Shown one piece after another: positions 26,128 through 34,389 of a stretch of 64,000 bases of DNA (positions within the stretch are counted from its first letter, which is position 1; each line of letters starts with the position of its first letter). The notes beneath the pieces are model-generated. The model saw only the letters and a program-made list of their open reading frames with translations. It made no database searches and was not told where the DNA came from. The DNA comes from Pedobacter mendelii. Lineage in GTDB: Bacteria; Bacteroidota; Bacteroidia; Sphingobacteriales; Sphingobacteriaceae. The DNA lies in contig NZ_BMDJ01000001.1 of assembly GCF_014635725.1 (NCBI RefSeq), positions 248,001 to 312,000 of the forward strand, read 5' to 3'. The position numbers and the translations under genes are program-made.

Positions 26128-27750
26128 ATGAAACAATTACTAATTAGTTTGCTATTTCCGCTGAGCGTATTTGCGCAACAACAAATTAAAACCAAAGCTA
26201 CATTAGAAAGTGTAACAGTTTACAATAATGGCGCACAACTTACACATTACGGAAAAGTAAATCTTCCTGCAGGAACATCAGAAATTGTAATTAATAATAT
26301 TTCTGGTCGGGTGAATGAGAATTCGATTCAGGTTGGAGTTTCATCAGGCGTTACTATTCTTGCAGTACAATTCAATAGAGATTTTCTGAATACAGAAGCA
26401 GCTAATCCGGAGATTAAAAAATTAAACGATAGCATTAAGATTGCTAGTAATGAATTAACCAAAACTAAAAATGCAAAAACGATAGAAGAGCAAACATTAC
26501 TTTTATTAGATGAAAACCGAAAATCGGGTGGTACAAGTAATGGAACAAATGTTACTGAACTTGTAAAACTAGCAGCATATTATCGTACAAAAAATGCTGA
26601 AGTTAGAAATGCAATTTCAGTATTAAATCTAGTTGAGGAGAAACAAAATGAACGATTAACAGCCCTTCAACAACAAATTAACGAGATAAGAAGTAATCCA
26701 AGGCAACAATTAGGGCAATTGGTTTTGCAATTAATGGCAAAAGAAAATACAGAAGCAAGTTATAATGTTTCTTATGTTACACCGAACGCAAATTGGTTAG
26801 CGAGTTACGATATTAAAGCTATTGGCACAGCTAATCCGTTGGGAATTGTTTACAAAGCTGCTATAACACAAAGTACAGGCTTAGACTGGAAAAAAGTTAA
26901 GCTTTCCTTATCAACCGGAAACCCGAATTATAATATTACAGCGCCAAATTTAAATCCATGGTTTGTATCAAGTTATAATCAAATCCAGCAGGCTTTACAG
27001 GGAAAAGCTCCAGGTTTAAACATTAATGATGAGAGACAGGCATTAAAGGAAGTCGTTATGATAAGGGGAAGCAATAGTCTAAAAAGGAAAGAAAATCCTG
27101 CGCCTTCTACAATTAACAATTACACCACGGTAAACGAAACCCAATTAGGCGTTACTTTTGATATTGATATTCCTTATGATGTTAGCAGTGACAACAAGCC
27201 CCATACTGTGGCTTTTAAAACCTATGAAGTGCCGGCAAGTTACAAATACTATGCAACGCCTAGATTAAGCTCTGATGCTTATTTATTGGCTGAAGTAACA
27301 AATTGGGAGAAATTAAACCTTCAGGCAGGCGAGGCTAATATCATTTTTGAAGGAACTTATACTGGTAAATCATTCATTAACCCAGCCAGCATTCAGGATA
27401 CATTAAGTTTAAGCATGGGAAAGGATAAAAAAATCATCATTACTAAAGAAAAGCAAGAAGATTTCAGCAGCACAAAATTTATAGGAAGCAATAAAAAACA
27501 AGCCTTTACTTACCTGATAAAAATCAGAAATACGAAAAAAGAAGCAATAGAATTATCTCTGAAAGATCAATATCCTTTATCAACAGAAAGCGATATTGAA
27601 ATTGAATTATTAGAAAGCAGCAACGCTGAAGTGAATAAAGAAACAGGTATGCTCTCTTGGAAACTGAAAATTGCACCGAACGAAACCAAAACGATTAAAT
27701 TAAGTTATTCGATTAAAGCACCTAAAAGTAAAATAATAGCAGGGCTTTAA
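26128..27750 (+). CDS. DUF4139 (mucoidy inhibitor MuiA-like) secreted protein
   Basis: A 540-residue exported protein (signal peptide about 1-16, ending VFAQ). The DUF4140 N-terminal domain (TLESVTVYNNGAQLTHYGKV) and the DUF4139 C-terminal domain (NVSYVTPNANWLASYDIKAI; LKDQYPLSTESDIEIELLES) are separated by a coiled-coil (about 95-205). Between about 290 and 320, in the DUF4139 region, lies QQALQGKAPGLNI followed by ALKEVVMIRGSNSLKRK. This closely resembles the plug-domain start of SusC-type receptors. The family's biochemical function is unknown. Confidence 0.85.
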   Translation: MKQLLISLLFPLSVFAQQQIKTKATLESVTVYNNGAQLTHYGKVNLPAGTSEIVINNISGRVNENSIQVGVSSGVTILAVQFNRDFLNTEAANPEIKKLNDSIKIASNELTKTKNAKTIEEQTLLLLDENRKSGGTSNGTNVTELVKLAAYYRTKNAEVRNAISVLNLVEEKQNERLTALQQQINEIRSNPRQQLGQLVLQLMAKENTEASYNVSYVTPNANWLASYDIKAIGTANPLGIVYKAAITQSTGLDWKKVKLSLSTGNPNYNITAPNLNPWFVSSYNQIQQALQGKAPGLNINDERQALKEVVMIRGSNSLKRKENPAPSTINNYTTVNETQLGVTFDIDIPYDVSSDNKPHTVAFKTYEVPASYKYYATPRLSSDAYLLAEVTNWEKLNLQAGEANIIFEGTYTGKSFINPASIQDTLSLSMGKDKKIIITKEKQEDFSSTKFIGSNKKQAFTYLIKIRNTKKEAIELSLKDQYPLSTESDIEIELLESSNAEVNKETGMLSWKLKIAPNETKTIKLSYSIKAPKSKIIAGL

Positions 27751-27774
27751 ATGTAATGGGTATGTGGGCAAACC

Positions 27775-27830
27775 CCTTTAACCTTTAACCTTTAACCTTT
27801 AACCTTTAACCTTTAACCTTTAACCTTTAA
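27775..27830. repeat. tandem heptamer (CCTTTAA) x 8
   Basis: Eight perfect head-to-tail copies of the 7-mer CCTTTAA between the MuiA-like gene and the epimerase gene, ending about 36 bases before the latter's start codon. It is a simple-sequence repeat likely to change in copy number by slippage. Confidence 0.95.
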
Positions 27831-27866
27831 TAAAAAACCCTTTTGTATCTTTAGTGTTTTTAAAAC

Positions 27867-28769
27867 ATGGTTAAAAAAATTCTTATTACTGGAGCAACAG
27901 GTTTGGTGGGTTCAGCACTTAAAAAAAAGCTTTTAAGTATTGGCTATGAAGTAAAGTCCTTATCCAGGAAACCTGAAGGTGAAAATACTTTCCGTTGGGA
28001 TGTTTATAAACAAGAAATTGACACGGCTTGCTTAAATGGTGTTGATGCCGTTGTACATTTAGCAGGAGAACCTGTAGCCGATAAGAAATGGACTAATGAA
28101 CGTAAAAAGCAAATTATTGATAGCCGGGTAAAATCGGCAGAATTACTTTTTAAAGCCATTAAAGAATCAAAAAACCACAATATAAAATCATTTATTTCTG
28201 CCTCTGCAGTTGGTTATTATGGAGATTGCGGTGATGAAATTTTAACGGAAGAAAAGCCTAACGGATTTGGCTTCTTAGCCGAATGCTGCAAACTTTGGGA
28301 ACAATCTGTTGATGAAGGGAAAAGATTAAGCCTGCGCATTGTTAAACTTCGTACAGGAATTGTTTTAAGTAAAGATGGCGGTGCACTACCGCAACTAGAT
28401 TTACCTGTTCGTTTATTTGCAGGTTCGGCAATTGGAACAGGAAAACAGTGGACTCCCTGGTTGCATCTTGATGATATGGTTAATATGTATATTGAAGCCA
28501 TTGAGAACACAAAAATGGAAGGCAGCTACAACGCCTGTGCGCCATTTCCAGTAACTAATAAAGCATTAACCAAGAGCATTGCAAAACAGTTACATCGTCC
28601 CTTTTGGCCAATTAAAGTACCCAAAGCAGCAATAGAGTTATTATTGGGTGAAAGAGTTGAAGCTGTGCTAATGAGCAACAATACTTCGGCACAAAAACTT
28701 TTAGATGCAGGTTTTAAATTTAAATTTACGAGGATAGAAGAGGCTTTGGCAGATATTTACAGCAAGTAA
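27867..28769 (+). CDS. TIGR01777 family NAD(P)-dependent epimerase
   Basis: A 300-residue short-chain dehydrogenase-like protein. The Rossmann dinucleotide site is KKILITGATGLVGSALKKKL (about 3-22), followed by VDAVVHLAGEPVADKKWTNE and KSFISASAVGYYGD (active-site Tyr region). The C-terminal DUF1731 segment is about 245-300 (VPKAAIELLLGERVEAVLMS). The family (YfcH/SulA-like) is often encoded next to photolyase genes, as it is here (photolyase starts 78 bases downstream). Its substrate is unknown. Confidence 0.9.
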   Translation: MVKKILITGATGLVGSALKKKLLSIGYEVKSLSRKPEGENTFRWDVYKQEIDTACLNGVDAVVHLAGEPVADKKWTNERKKQIIDSRVKSAELLFKAIKESKNHNIKSFISASAVGYYGDCGDEILTEEKPNGFGFLAECCKLWEQSVDEGKRLSLRIVKLRTGIVLSKDGGALPQLDLPVRLFAGSAIGTGKQWTPWLHLDDMVNMYIEAIENTKMEGSYNACAPFPVTNKALTKSIAKQLHRPFWPIKVPKAAIELLLGERVEAVLMSNNTSAQKLLDAGFKFKFTRIEEALADIYSK

Positions 28770-28846
28770 TCTTAAAATCATAATTGTAGTCAAAATCAAT
28801 AAGATTCTTAATTAAATTTAGCTCAACAAAAATCTTTTATTAAAAT

Positions 28847-30199
28847 ATGAGAAGTGAAAATTTAGGTGTTAAAAGTATAGAAAAAGAAAAATCATCATCT
28901 GATAATTCTGGGCTAAGTATATTATGGTTCCGTCGCGATTTACGTTTAGAAGATAATGCGGCTTTGTACCAAGCCTTAAAAGGTGACTATCCTGTTCTTC
29001 CTTTATTTATTTTTGATAAAAACATTCTTGATAAATTATCTGAAAATGATGCAAGAGTAACCTTTATTTATCAAACCTTAGGCGATATTAAAAAAGAACT
29101 GCAATCAAAAGGTTCTGATATACTTATAAAATATGGAAAACCAGAAGAGGTTTGGCCGGAAATTTTAAAAGAATACACTGTTAAAGAAGTATATACAAAT
29201 CACGATTATGAGCCTTATGCCCGCGAACGTGATGATAATATGGCTGAATTTTTAACCAGTGAAAATATTGCTTTCAAAACGTATAAAGATCAGGTTATTT
29301 TTGAAAAAGGTGAGGTATTAAAAGCCGACAAAACGCCCTACACCGTATTTACGCCATTCTTTAAAATATGGCTTGCCAAGCTTAATAATTTCTACACGAA
29401 ACCTTATCCTACAAAAAAATATTTTAAAAATCTTTTTCAAACTAAAGAACTTTCCATTCCGGCTTTAAAGGAAATGGGATTCGAGAAAAGTAAACTGGAT
29501 TTCCCAAAATTGAGCTATAAGAACAAACTCGACGGTTATGCAAAAGAGCGTGATTACCCAGCTTTAGACAGCACAACTCATATTGGCTTACATTTACGTT
29601 TCGGGACTTTAAGTATACGGAAGGCCGTGCAAGATGCAATTGAGGCGAAATCAAATGTTTGGTTATCTGAGCTGGCCTGGCGTGAATTTTACATGATGAT
29701 AATCTGGCATTTCCCCCATGCAGCATTTGATTCATTTAAAAAGCAATACGATAAAATTAAATGGCGCAATGATGAAAAAGAATTTAAAGCCTGGTGCCAA
29801 GGCAACACAGGATATCCTTTGGTTGATGCAGGAATGCGACAATTGAATGAAACCGGCTGGATGCATAACCGTGTAAGAATGGTTGTGGCAAGTTTTCTAT
29901 CCAAACATTTATTAATTGATTGGCGCTGGGGTGAAGCTTATTTTGCTGAGAAGCTTTTGGATTATGAAATGGCCAGCAATGTTGGCGGATGGCAATGGGC
30001 CGCAGGTTCAGGAAATGACGCTGCACCATACTTCAGGGTTTTTAATCCAGAATTGCAAATGAAACGTTTCGACCCAAAATTCGAATACATTAAAAAATGG
30101 GTACCAGAATTTGGCACAAAAAAATATGCCCAACCAATAGTTGAGCATACCTTTGCAAGGGAAAGGGTATTAAAAGTTTTTAAAGAAGCGTTATCTTAA
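28847..30199 (+). CDS. phrB: deoxyribodipyrimidine photolyase (class I CPD)
   Basis: A 450-residue flavoenzyme that splits cyclobutane pyrimidine dimers using light. The N-terminal antenna domain begins LSILWFRRDLRLEDNAALYQ. The FAD domain contains SELAWREFYMMIIWHFP, GNTGYPLVDAGMRQLNETGW, MHNRVRMVVASFLSKHLLID and VGGWQWAAGSGNDAAPYFRV, which include the conserved Trp electron-transfer and FAD-binding residues. Its end overlaps the convergent FKBP gene by four bases. Confidence 0.95.
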   Translation: MRSENLGVKSIEKEKSSSDNSGLSILWFRRDLRLEDNAALYQALKGDYPVLPLFIFDKNILDKLSENDARVTFIYQTLGDIKKELQSKGSDILIKYGKPEEVWPEILKEYTVKEVYTNHDYEPYARERDDNMAEFLTSENIAFKTYKDQVIFEKGEVLKADKTPYTVFTPFFKIWLAKLNNFYTKPYPTKKYFKNLFQTKELSIPALKEMGFEKSKLDFPKLSYKNKLDGYAKERDYPALDSTTHIGLHLRFGTLSIRKAVQDAIEAKSNVWLSELAWREFYMMIIWHFPHAAFDSFKKQYDKIKWRNDEKEFKAWCQGNTGYPLVDAGMRQLNETGWMHNRVRMVVASFLSKHLLIDWRWGEAYFAEKLLDYEMASNVGGWQWAAGSGNDAAPYFRVFNPELQMKRFDPKFEYIKKWVPEFGTKKYAQPIVEHTFARERVLKVFKEALS

Positions 30200-31062
30200 T
30201 TTGTAACGCTTACAATTTCAATATCAAAATCTAACGCGGTACCATTAGCTAAATCAGAAGGTAAAATCAATCGCATCTTTCCTCCAGCTGTTAACTTACC
30301 AGGAATTATTAGTTGCCAGCCTTTGTATAAAGTACTTAAAACTCCACTAAAAGCACCATCAATAGAAGTTTCCAATACTGTACCATCCAAATATCTAACC
30401 GTATAATTTGCAACAATTGTTGAATTAGTGTTAATTACATCGGTTCCAGTCCCAGGTGTAGAAATAATATATCTAGCCCGAGAAGGGTCTTTTATAACCG
30501 TTAAGTTTTTACTACTAATAAACTTGTTAATTTCAAATTCATCAACCTCATGCTTTTTGGTGAAATTATAAATCCCCAATTCAACTAAAATATTTTCATT
30601 CGACCCTACATTGATTGCAGCTAAACCATTTTTACCAAAAGCTAAGTTTGAAGGCATTATTAATCTGGCTGTACCACCCCTTTTCAACATCGTTAAAACT
30701 TCTCTAATTGGAGTAAAAAGGTAACTGGTACCACCAATAGTAAATCTATCTGTATAACCCAAATAAGTACCAGGAATCATTAAATCGGTAGTCTGATTTA
30801 TAACTGTTCCATTCAACAATTTAAAAGTATACGAGTAGTAAATAGAATCAGAATTTTTAATCACATCTCCGATCCCAGGTGTTATTACGTTATAATAGTA
30901 TCCGGTAGAAGCTTTGGTCATGCTTAAATTATTGCTCTTAATGTAGCTTTGAATTGCATTGTCATCAACAGTTTGAATAGAATCGTATTCCTTTTTACAA
31001 GATGAAAATAGCATTGTAGCCAATACGACAGTAAGCAGACTAAGTTTTGTAAAGTTCTTCAT
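30196..31062 (-). CDS. FKBP-type peptidyl-prolyl isomerase lipoprotein, two domains
   Basis: A 288-residue lipoprotein (lipobox ATMLFSSC with Cys22). Two FKBP-like domains are visible, about 50-165 (GTARLIMPSNLAFGKNGLAA) and about 175-288 (GKMRLILPSDLANGTALDFD). Each has the VxxYTxRxLDGTVxxxS-type entry strand. FKBPs catalyse prolyl isomerisation in the periplasm or at the outer membrane. The gene starts 3 bases after the stop codon of the smaller FKBP gene upstream, so they form an operon and probably arose by duplication. Confidence 0.88.
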   Translation of the reverse strand: MKNFTKLSLLTVVLATMLFSSCKKEYDSIQTVDDNAIQSYIKSNNLSMTKASTGYYYNVITPGIGDVIKNSDSIYYSYTFKLLNGTVINQTTDLMIPGTYLGYTDRFTIGGTSYLFTPIREVLTMLKRGGTARLIMPSNLAFGKNGLAAINVGSNENILVELGIYNFTKKHEVDEFEINKFISSKNLTVIKDPSRARYIISTPGTGTDVINTNSTIVANYTVRYLDGTVLETSIDGAFSGVLSTLYKGWQLIIPGKLTAGGKMRLILPSDLANGTALDFDIEIVSVTN

Positions 31063-31065
31063 TAA

Positions 31066-31518
31066 TTATTGTACGTTTATTAATTGTATCGTAAAATCTA
31101 AAACCGAATTTGCTGGAACAGGTCCGGTGGCCTGGCTCCCATAAGCTAAATCAGAGGGAATAATTAACCGAATTTCTCCTCCTTTTTGAATTAAAGGAAT
31201 TCCGATTCTCCAACCTTCTATTAATTGATTCAGCTGAAAGGTGTTTTCAACGCCATTACCATTGTCAATTACGGTTCCGTCTAATAACCTACCCTCGTAT
31301 TTGATGGTAATTTTTGTATTTGATGGATAAGCGAAAGCACCGGTTCCGGGTTTTATAATTTGATAATACATCCCTGATGGATGTTTAACCGCAGTAATAT
31401 TATTTTTTTGAATAAATGATGTAATTTGTTTTTCTGCACTTTCATCCTTTTTGCAAGATGAAAAGATTATTGAAAAGAGCAGTAAACCAAAACAAATGAA
31501 ATTTAAAAATTTTTGCAT
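31066..31518 (-). CDS. FKBP-type peptidyl-prolyl isomerase lipoprotein
   Basis: A 150-residue lipoprotein (LLFSIIFSSC lipobox, Cys22). The single FKBP domain shows TIKYEGRLLDGTVIDNGN, LIEGWRIGIPLIQKGGEIRL and IPSDLAYGSQATGPVPANSV, a nearly complete classic FKBP active-site set. It is the first gene of a two-gene FKBP operon. Confidence 0.9.
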   Translation of the reverse strand: MQKFLNFICFGLLLFSIIFSSCKKDESAEKQITSFIQKNNITAVKHPSGMYYQIIKPGTGAFAYPSNTKITIKYEGRLLDGTVIDNGNGVENTFQLNQLIEGWRIGIPLIQKGGEIRLIIPSDLAYGSQATGPVPANSVLDFTIQLINVQ

Positions 31519-31680
31519 TTTAATTATGATATAAATTTATGATACAAAACAAAAGTCTCCTAGACAATCTATCTTGCCATTCGAAAAAATATAGTGTATC
31601 TACATTTCATCTTAATCATAGTTTGCAAAAATAAGCTTTTAATACGGTTGCTACAATTTTTAACCAAATTTAACAAATAG

Positions 31681-31830
31681 AGAAGCAAAAAGACCAAAGC
31701 AAAAAGACCAAAGCAGAAAGTCCAAAGTAAAATATTTGCAACAATTGAAGGGATTTTATTCCTTTTAAGTTTGCATTCGGTTTCAGTCTTTCTGCTTTGG
31801 TCTTTGACCTTTTAGCTTTAGTCTTTTACC
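31681..31830. repeat. imperfect inverted repeat of AAAGACCAAAGC type
   Basis: The left arm (31681-31729) repeats AAAAAGACCAAAGC with variations. The right arm (31784-31830) is its reverse complement in imperfect form (CTTTCTGCTTTGGTCTTTGA). The block ends directly at the stop codon of the acyl-CoA dehydrogenase gene. It fills most of this 312-base spacer and may act as a transcription end signal. Confidence 0.65.
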
Positions 31831-33624
31831 TTAAAAAATATACTTGTTCGCTTCAATAAGTTGTTGAGCAACCCTTTGGCGAGCATCTTTAACATTAAAT
31901 GGTTCTACCTTTGTGAAACGGCGTAAGCCTACCAACATCATGCGTTGTTCATCACCCTCCGCAAATGCCCAAAGCGCTTCTTTACCTGCTTTAGCAATAC
32001 CATCAACAGCTTCTACCATATAAATTTTTAATAAATCCAGCTGACCAGCACAAGCCGCTTCGCCACGAGTGCTCACTAATTTCTCGGTTCTCAGTAAAGC
32101 TGATTCAAGCACGTAAACATAACCCGCCATATCAGCAATGTTCATTAAAATTTCCTGTTCTTTACTTAGCGTCATCATTAGTTTTTGAACCGCAGCACCG
32201 GCAACCATTAAAGTTGCTTTCTTTAAGTTTGCTAAAACTTTCTTTTCAGCAGCAAATAAGGTTGTGTCTTCTTCGCCGAAATCAGGAATACTCATTAACT
32301 CAGCTGCAACAGCGGTTGCTGGACCCATTAAATCCAATTCACCTTTCATGGCACGTTTCAACATCATATCAACGGTTAACAAACGGTTAATTTCATTTGT
32401 ACCTTCAAAAATTCTGTTGATGCGGGCATCGCGATAAGCCCTATCCATCGGCGCATCGGCACTAAAACCCATTCCACCATAAATTTGAACACCTTCATCA
32501 ACCGTATAATCCAGTGCTTCTGAACCCCAAACTTTTAAGATGGCACATTCAACTGCAAATTGCTCTACCGATTTTAACCTGGCTTTTCCAGATTCCATCC
32601 CACCTGCAACTAATGCATCGTATGTATCATCAATGTTTTGTCCTGCTCTGTAATTTGCGGCATCTACTGCATATAATTTTGATGCTATTTCTGCTATTTT
32701 GAAACGAATGGCACCATATTTAGAAATCGGGCGACCAAACTGAATTCTTTCATTCGAATAATTTATCGCTGTATTTAGTGTTGCTTTTGATGCACCAATT
32801 GCCGCAGCCGATAATTTTATACGACCAATATTTAGAATGTTAACTGCGATTTTGAAACCATTTTCTCTTTCGCTCAACATGTTTTCAACCGGAACTTCAC
32901 AATCGTTAAAGAAAACCTGGCGAGTTGATGAACCTTTGATACCCATTTTATGTTCTTCAGGATTCATGGTAATGCCACCAAAATCTTTCTCTACAATAAA
33001 TGCAGTTAAGTTCTTATCATCATCAATTTTTGCAAAAACGATAAAAATATCTGCAAAACCGCCATTGGTAATCCACATTTTTTGTCCGGTAATGATGTAA
33101 TGTTTTCCATCAGCACTTAAAACTGCTTTGGTTTTTCCAGAGTTTGCATCCGAGCCAGAATTTGGCTCTGTTAAGCAATAAGCAGCTTTCCATTCACCAG
33201 AACCTAATTTAGGAATGTATTTGGCTTTTTGTTCCTCATTTCCATAATAAAGGATTGGTAAAGTGCCAATTCCGGTATGTGCAGAAAGTGCTACCGCAAA
33301 TGAATGACCAGCGCCAACAACATCGGCAACCAGCATAGATGTGTTGAAATTTTTACCGAAACCTCCGTATTCTTCTGGAACAGAAACACCAAGAATACCC
33401 AGTTCACCAGCTTTGGTTAAAAGCGTTGGCATTAATTCAGGGTCTTCCTGCTTATCAATTTTATCTAAATTCGGGTACACTTCCGAAGCCAAAAAATCAC
33501 GACAAGTTTGCGCAATCATTTGTTGCTCTTCATCAAATTCTTCAGGAATAAATACGTCCTGGTAAACGGTTTCTTTGATTAAGAATTCACCGCCTTTAAT
33601 TGTCTTTTTTTCAGTTGTTTCCAT
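31831..33624 (-). CDS. acyl-CoA dehydrogenase
   Basis: A 597-residue FAD enzyme, longer than the ~380-residue classic type because of a C-terminal extension of about 170 residues. Landmarks are GILGVSVPEEYGGFGKNFNT, CLTEPNSGSDANSGKTKAVL, GQKMWITNGGFADIFIVFAK and YGGMGFSADAPMDRAYRDAR followed by RINRIFEGTNEINR. It performs the first oxidation step of fatty-acid beta-oxidation. It is the last gene of the marR-fadB-thiolase-acyl-CoA dehydrogenase set on the minus strand. Confidence 0.95.
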   Translation of the reverse strand: METTEKKTIKGGEFLIKETVYQDVFIPEEFDEEQQMIAQTCRDFLASEVYPNLDKIDKQEDPELMPTLLTKAGELGILGVSVPEEYGGFGKNFNTSMLVADVVGAGHSFAVALSAHTGIGTLPILYYGNEEQKAKYIPKLGSGEWKAAYCLTEPNSGSDANSGKTKAVLSADGKHYIITGQKMWITNGGFADIFIVFAKIDDDKNLTAFIVEKDFGGITMNPEEHKMGIKGSSTRQVFFNDCEVPVENMLSERENGFKIAVNILNIGRIKLSAAAIGASKATLNTAINYSNERIQFGRPISKYGAIRFKIAEIASKLYAVDAANYRAGQNIDDTYDALVAGGMESGKARLKSVEQFAVECAILKVWGSEALDYTVDEGVQIYGGMGFSADAPMDRAYRDARINRIFEGTNEINRLLTVDMMLKRAMKGELDLMGPATAVAAELMSIPDFGEEDTTLFAAEKKVLANLKKATLMVAGAAVQKLMMTLSKEQEILMNIADMAGYVYVLESALLRTEKLVSTRGEAACAGQLDLLKIYMVEAVDGIAKAGKEALWAFAEGDEQRMMLVGLRRFTKVEPFNVKDARQRVAQQLIEANKYIF

Positions 33625-33639
33625 TTTTATAGTATCTAA

Positions 33640-33815
33640 TAGCGAGTATTAAGTATCAAGACTGGGCTCGAAAACTGGACATCGCTAAGTTTTTAAGTAT
33701 TTAGTAGCGAGTATCAAGTATCAAGACTGGGCTCGAAAACTCAAATTCGCCGTTGTTTTTTAGTATAATTTAGTATAAAGTAGCGAGTATCATGTATCAA
33801 GACTGGGCTCGAAAC
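33640..33815. repeat. three direct copies of a ~37 bp repeat, family C
   Basis: Copies at 33640-33676, 33705-33741 and 33781-33815 share TAGCGAGTAT then CAAGTATCAAGACTGGGCTC. A fourth copy is in the next spacer at 35601-35636. They lie just upstream of the acyl-CoA dehydrogenase start, between co-directional genes of the beta-oxidation set. Confidence 0.85.
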
Positions 33816-33842
33816 CAAATTCGCTAATATTTTATTTATTAC

Positions 33843-33925
33843 ATTCAATCTTGATACCTGATACTCATATCTTGATACAACTTTATTAACATTCAATCTT
33901 GATACCTGATACTCATATCTTGATA
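33843..33925. repeat. inverted-orientation copies of repeat family C
   Basis: Two copies of ATTCAATCTTGATACCTGAT ACTCATATCTTGATA (33843-33878 and 33892-33925) are reverse complements of the GAGTATCAAGTATCAAGA part of the direct copies. Further copies occur at about 34340-34385 and 35883-35922. Direct and inverted copies can pair across the spacer. Confidence 0.75.
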
Positions 33926-33926
33926 C

Positions 33927-34280
33927 TCACATCTTAATACTCCTATCCAAAGCATAAATCATTTTTTGAATTTCCATAGTCTTATCAATCAAATCAGCTG
34001 ATAACTCATCTTATAATAATTCCAATCTGTTCGAAATAATTAGCTGTGTCTCTAATTCAAATGCTGAGCCTTGGCTTATGTTCAAAAAATATTTGAATTG
34101 AGCACTACTTCCCCTGCCAGAGCCCTCCGCTATATTTGAGGAAATTTAAACTGAACATCTTTTCATTTGCGAAATCAAACCATACTTTTCGTCACTTGTT
34201 AAAAGCGATGCTGCTTTATAGACCTCAACGGCAAGTTCAATTGATTTTTGCCAAACTTTTAATTCTTTAAAATTGTGCAT
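33927..34280 (-). pseudogene. four-helix-bundle (23S rRNA IVS-like) protein, nonsense pseudogene
   Basis: One reading frame of 118 codons is interrupted by two in-frame TAA stops. It begins MHNFKELKVWQKSIELAVEV and YKAASLLTSDEKYGLISQMK, continues after the first stop with SSNIAEGSGRGSSAQFKYFL, and after the second with DELSADLIDKTMEIQKMIYA. This is the typical S23/IVP-type four-helix-bundle family of Bacteroidota. The first stop replaces the Ser codon expected after RCSV (TCA to TAA). The gene is flanked by family C repeats inside the beta-oxidation operon. Confidence 0.85.
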
Positions 34281-34389
34281 GTATACAGTTTTAAGATTTG
34301 AGTAAAATATTTGGGATGATTTTTTTAAGGATAACTTTATTACTATCGCTATTCATCTTGATATTTGATACTCATATCTTGACACTACA

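Noticed and set aside
27775..27830. Telomere-like repeat
   Set aside because: The heptamer is internal between two genes of a bacterial chromosome with no sign of a linear end; a simple-sequence repeat explains it.
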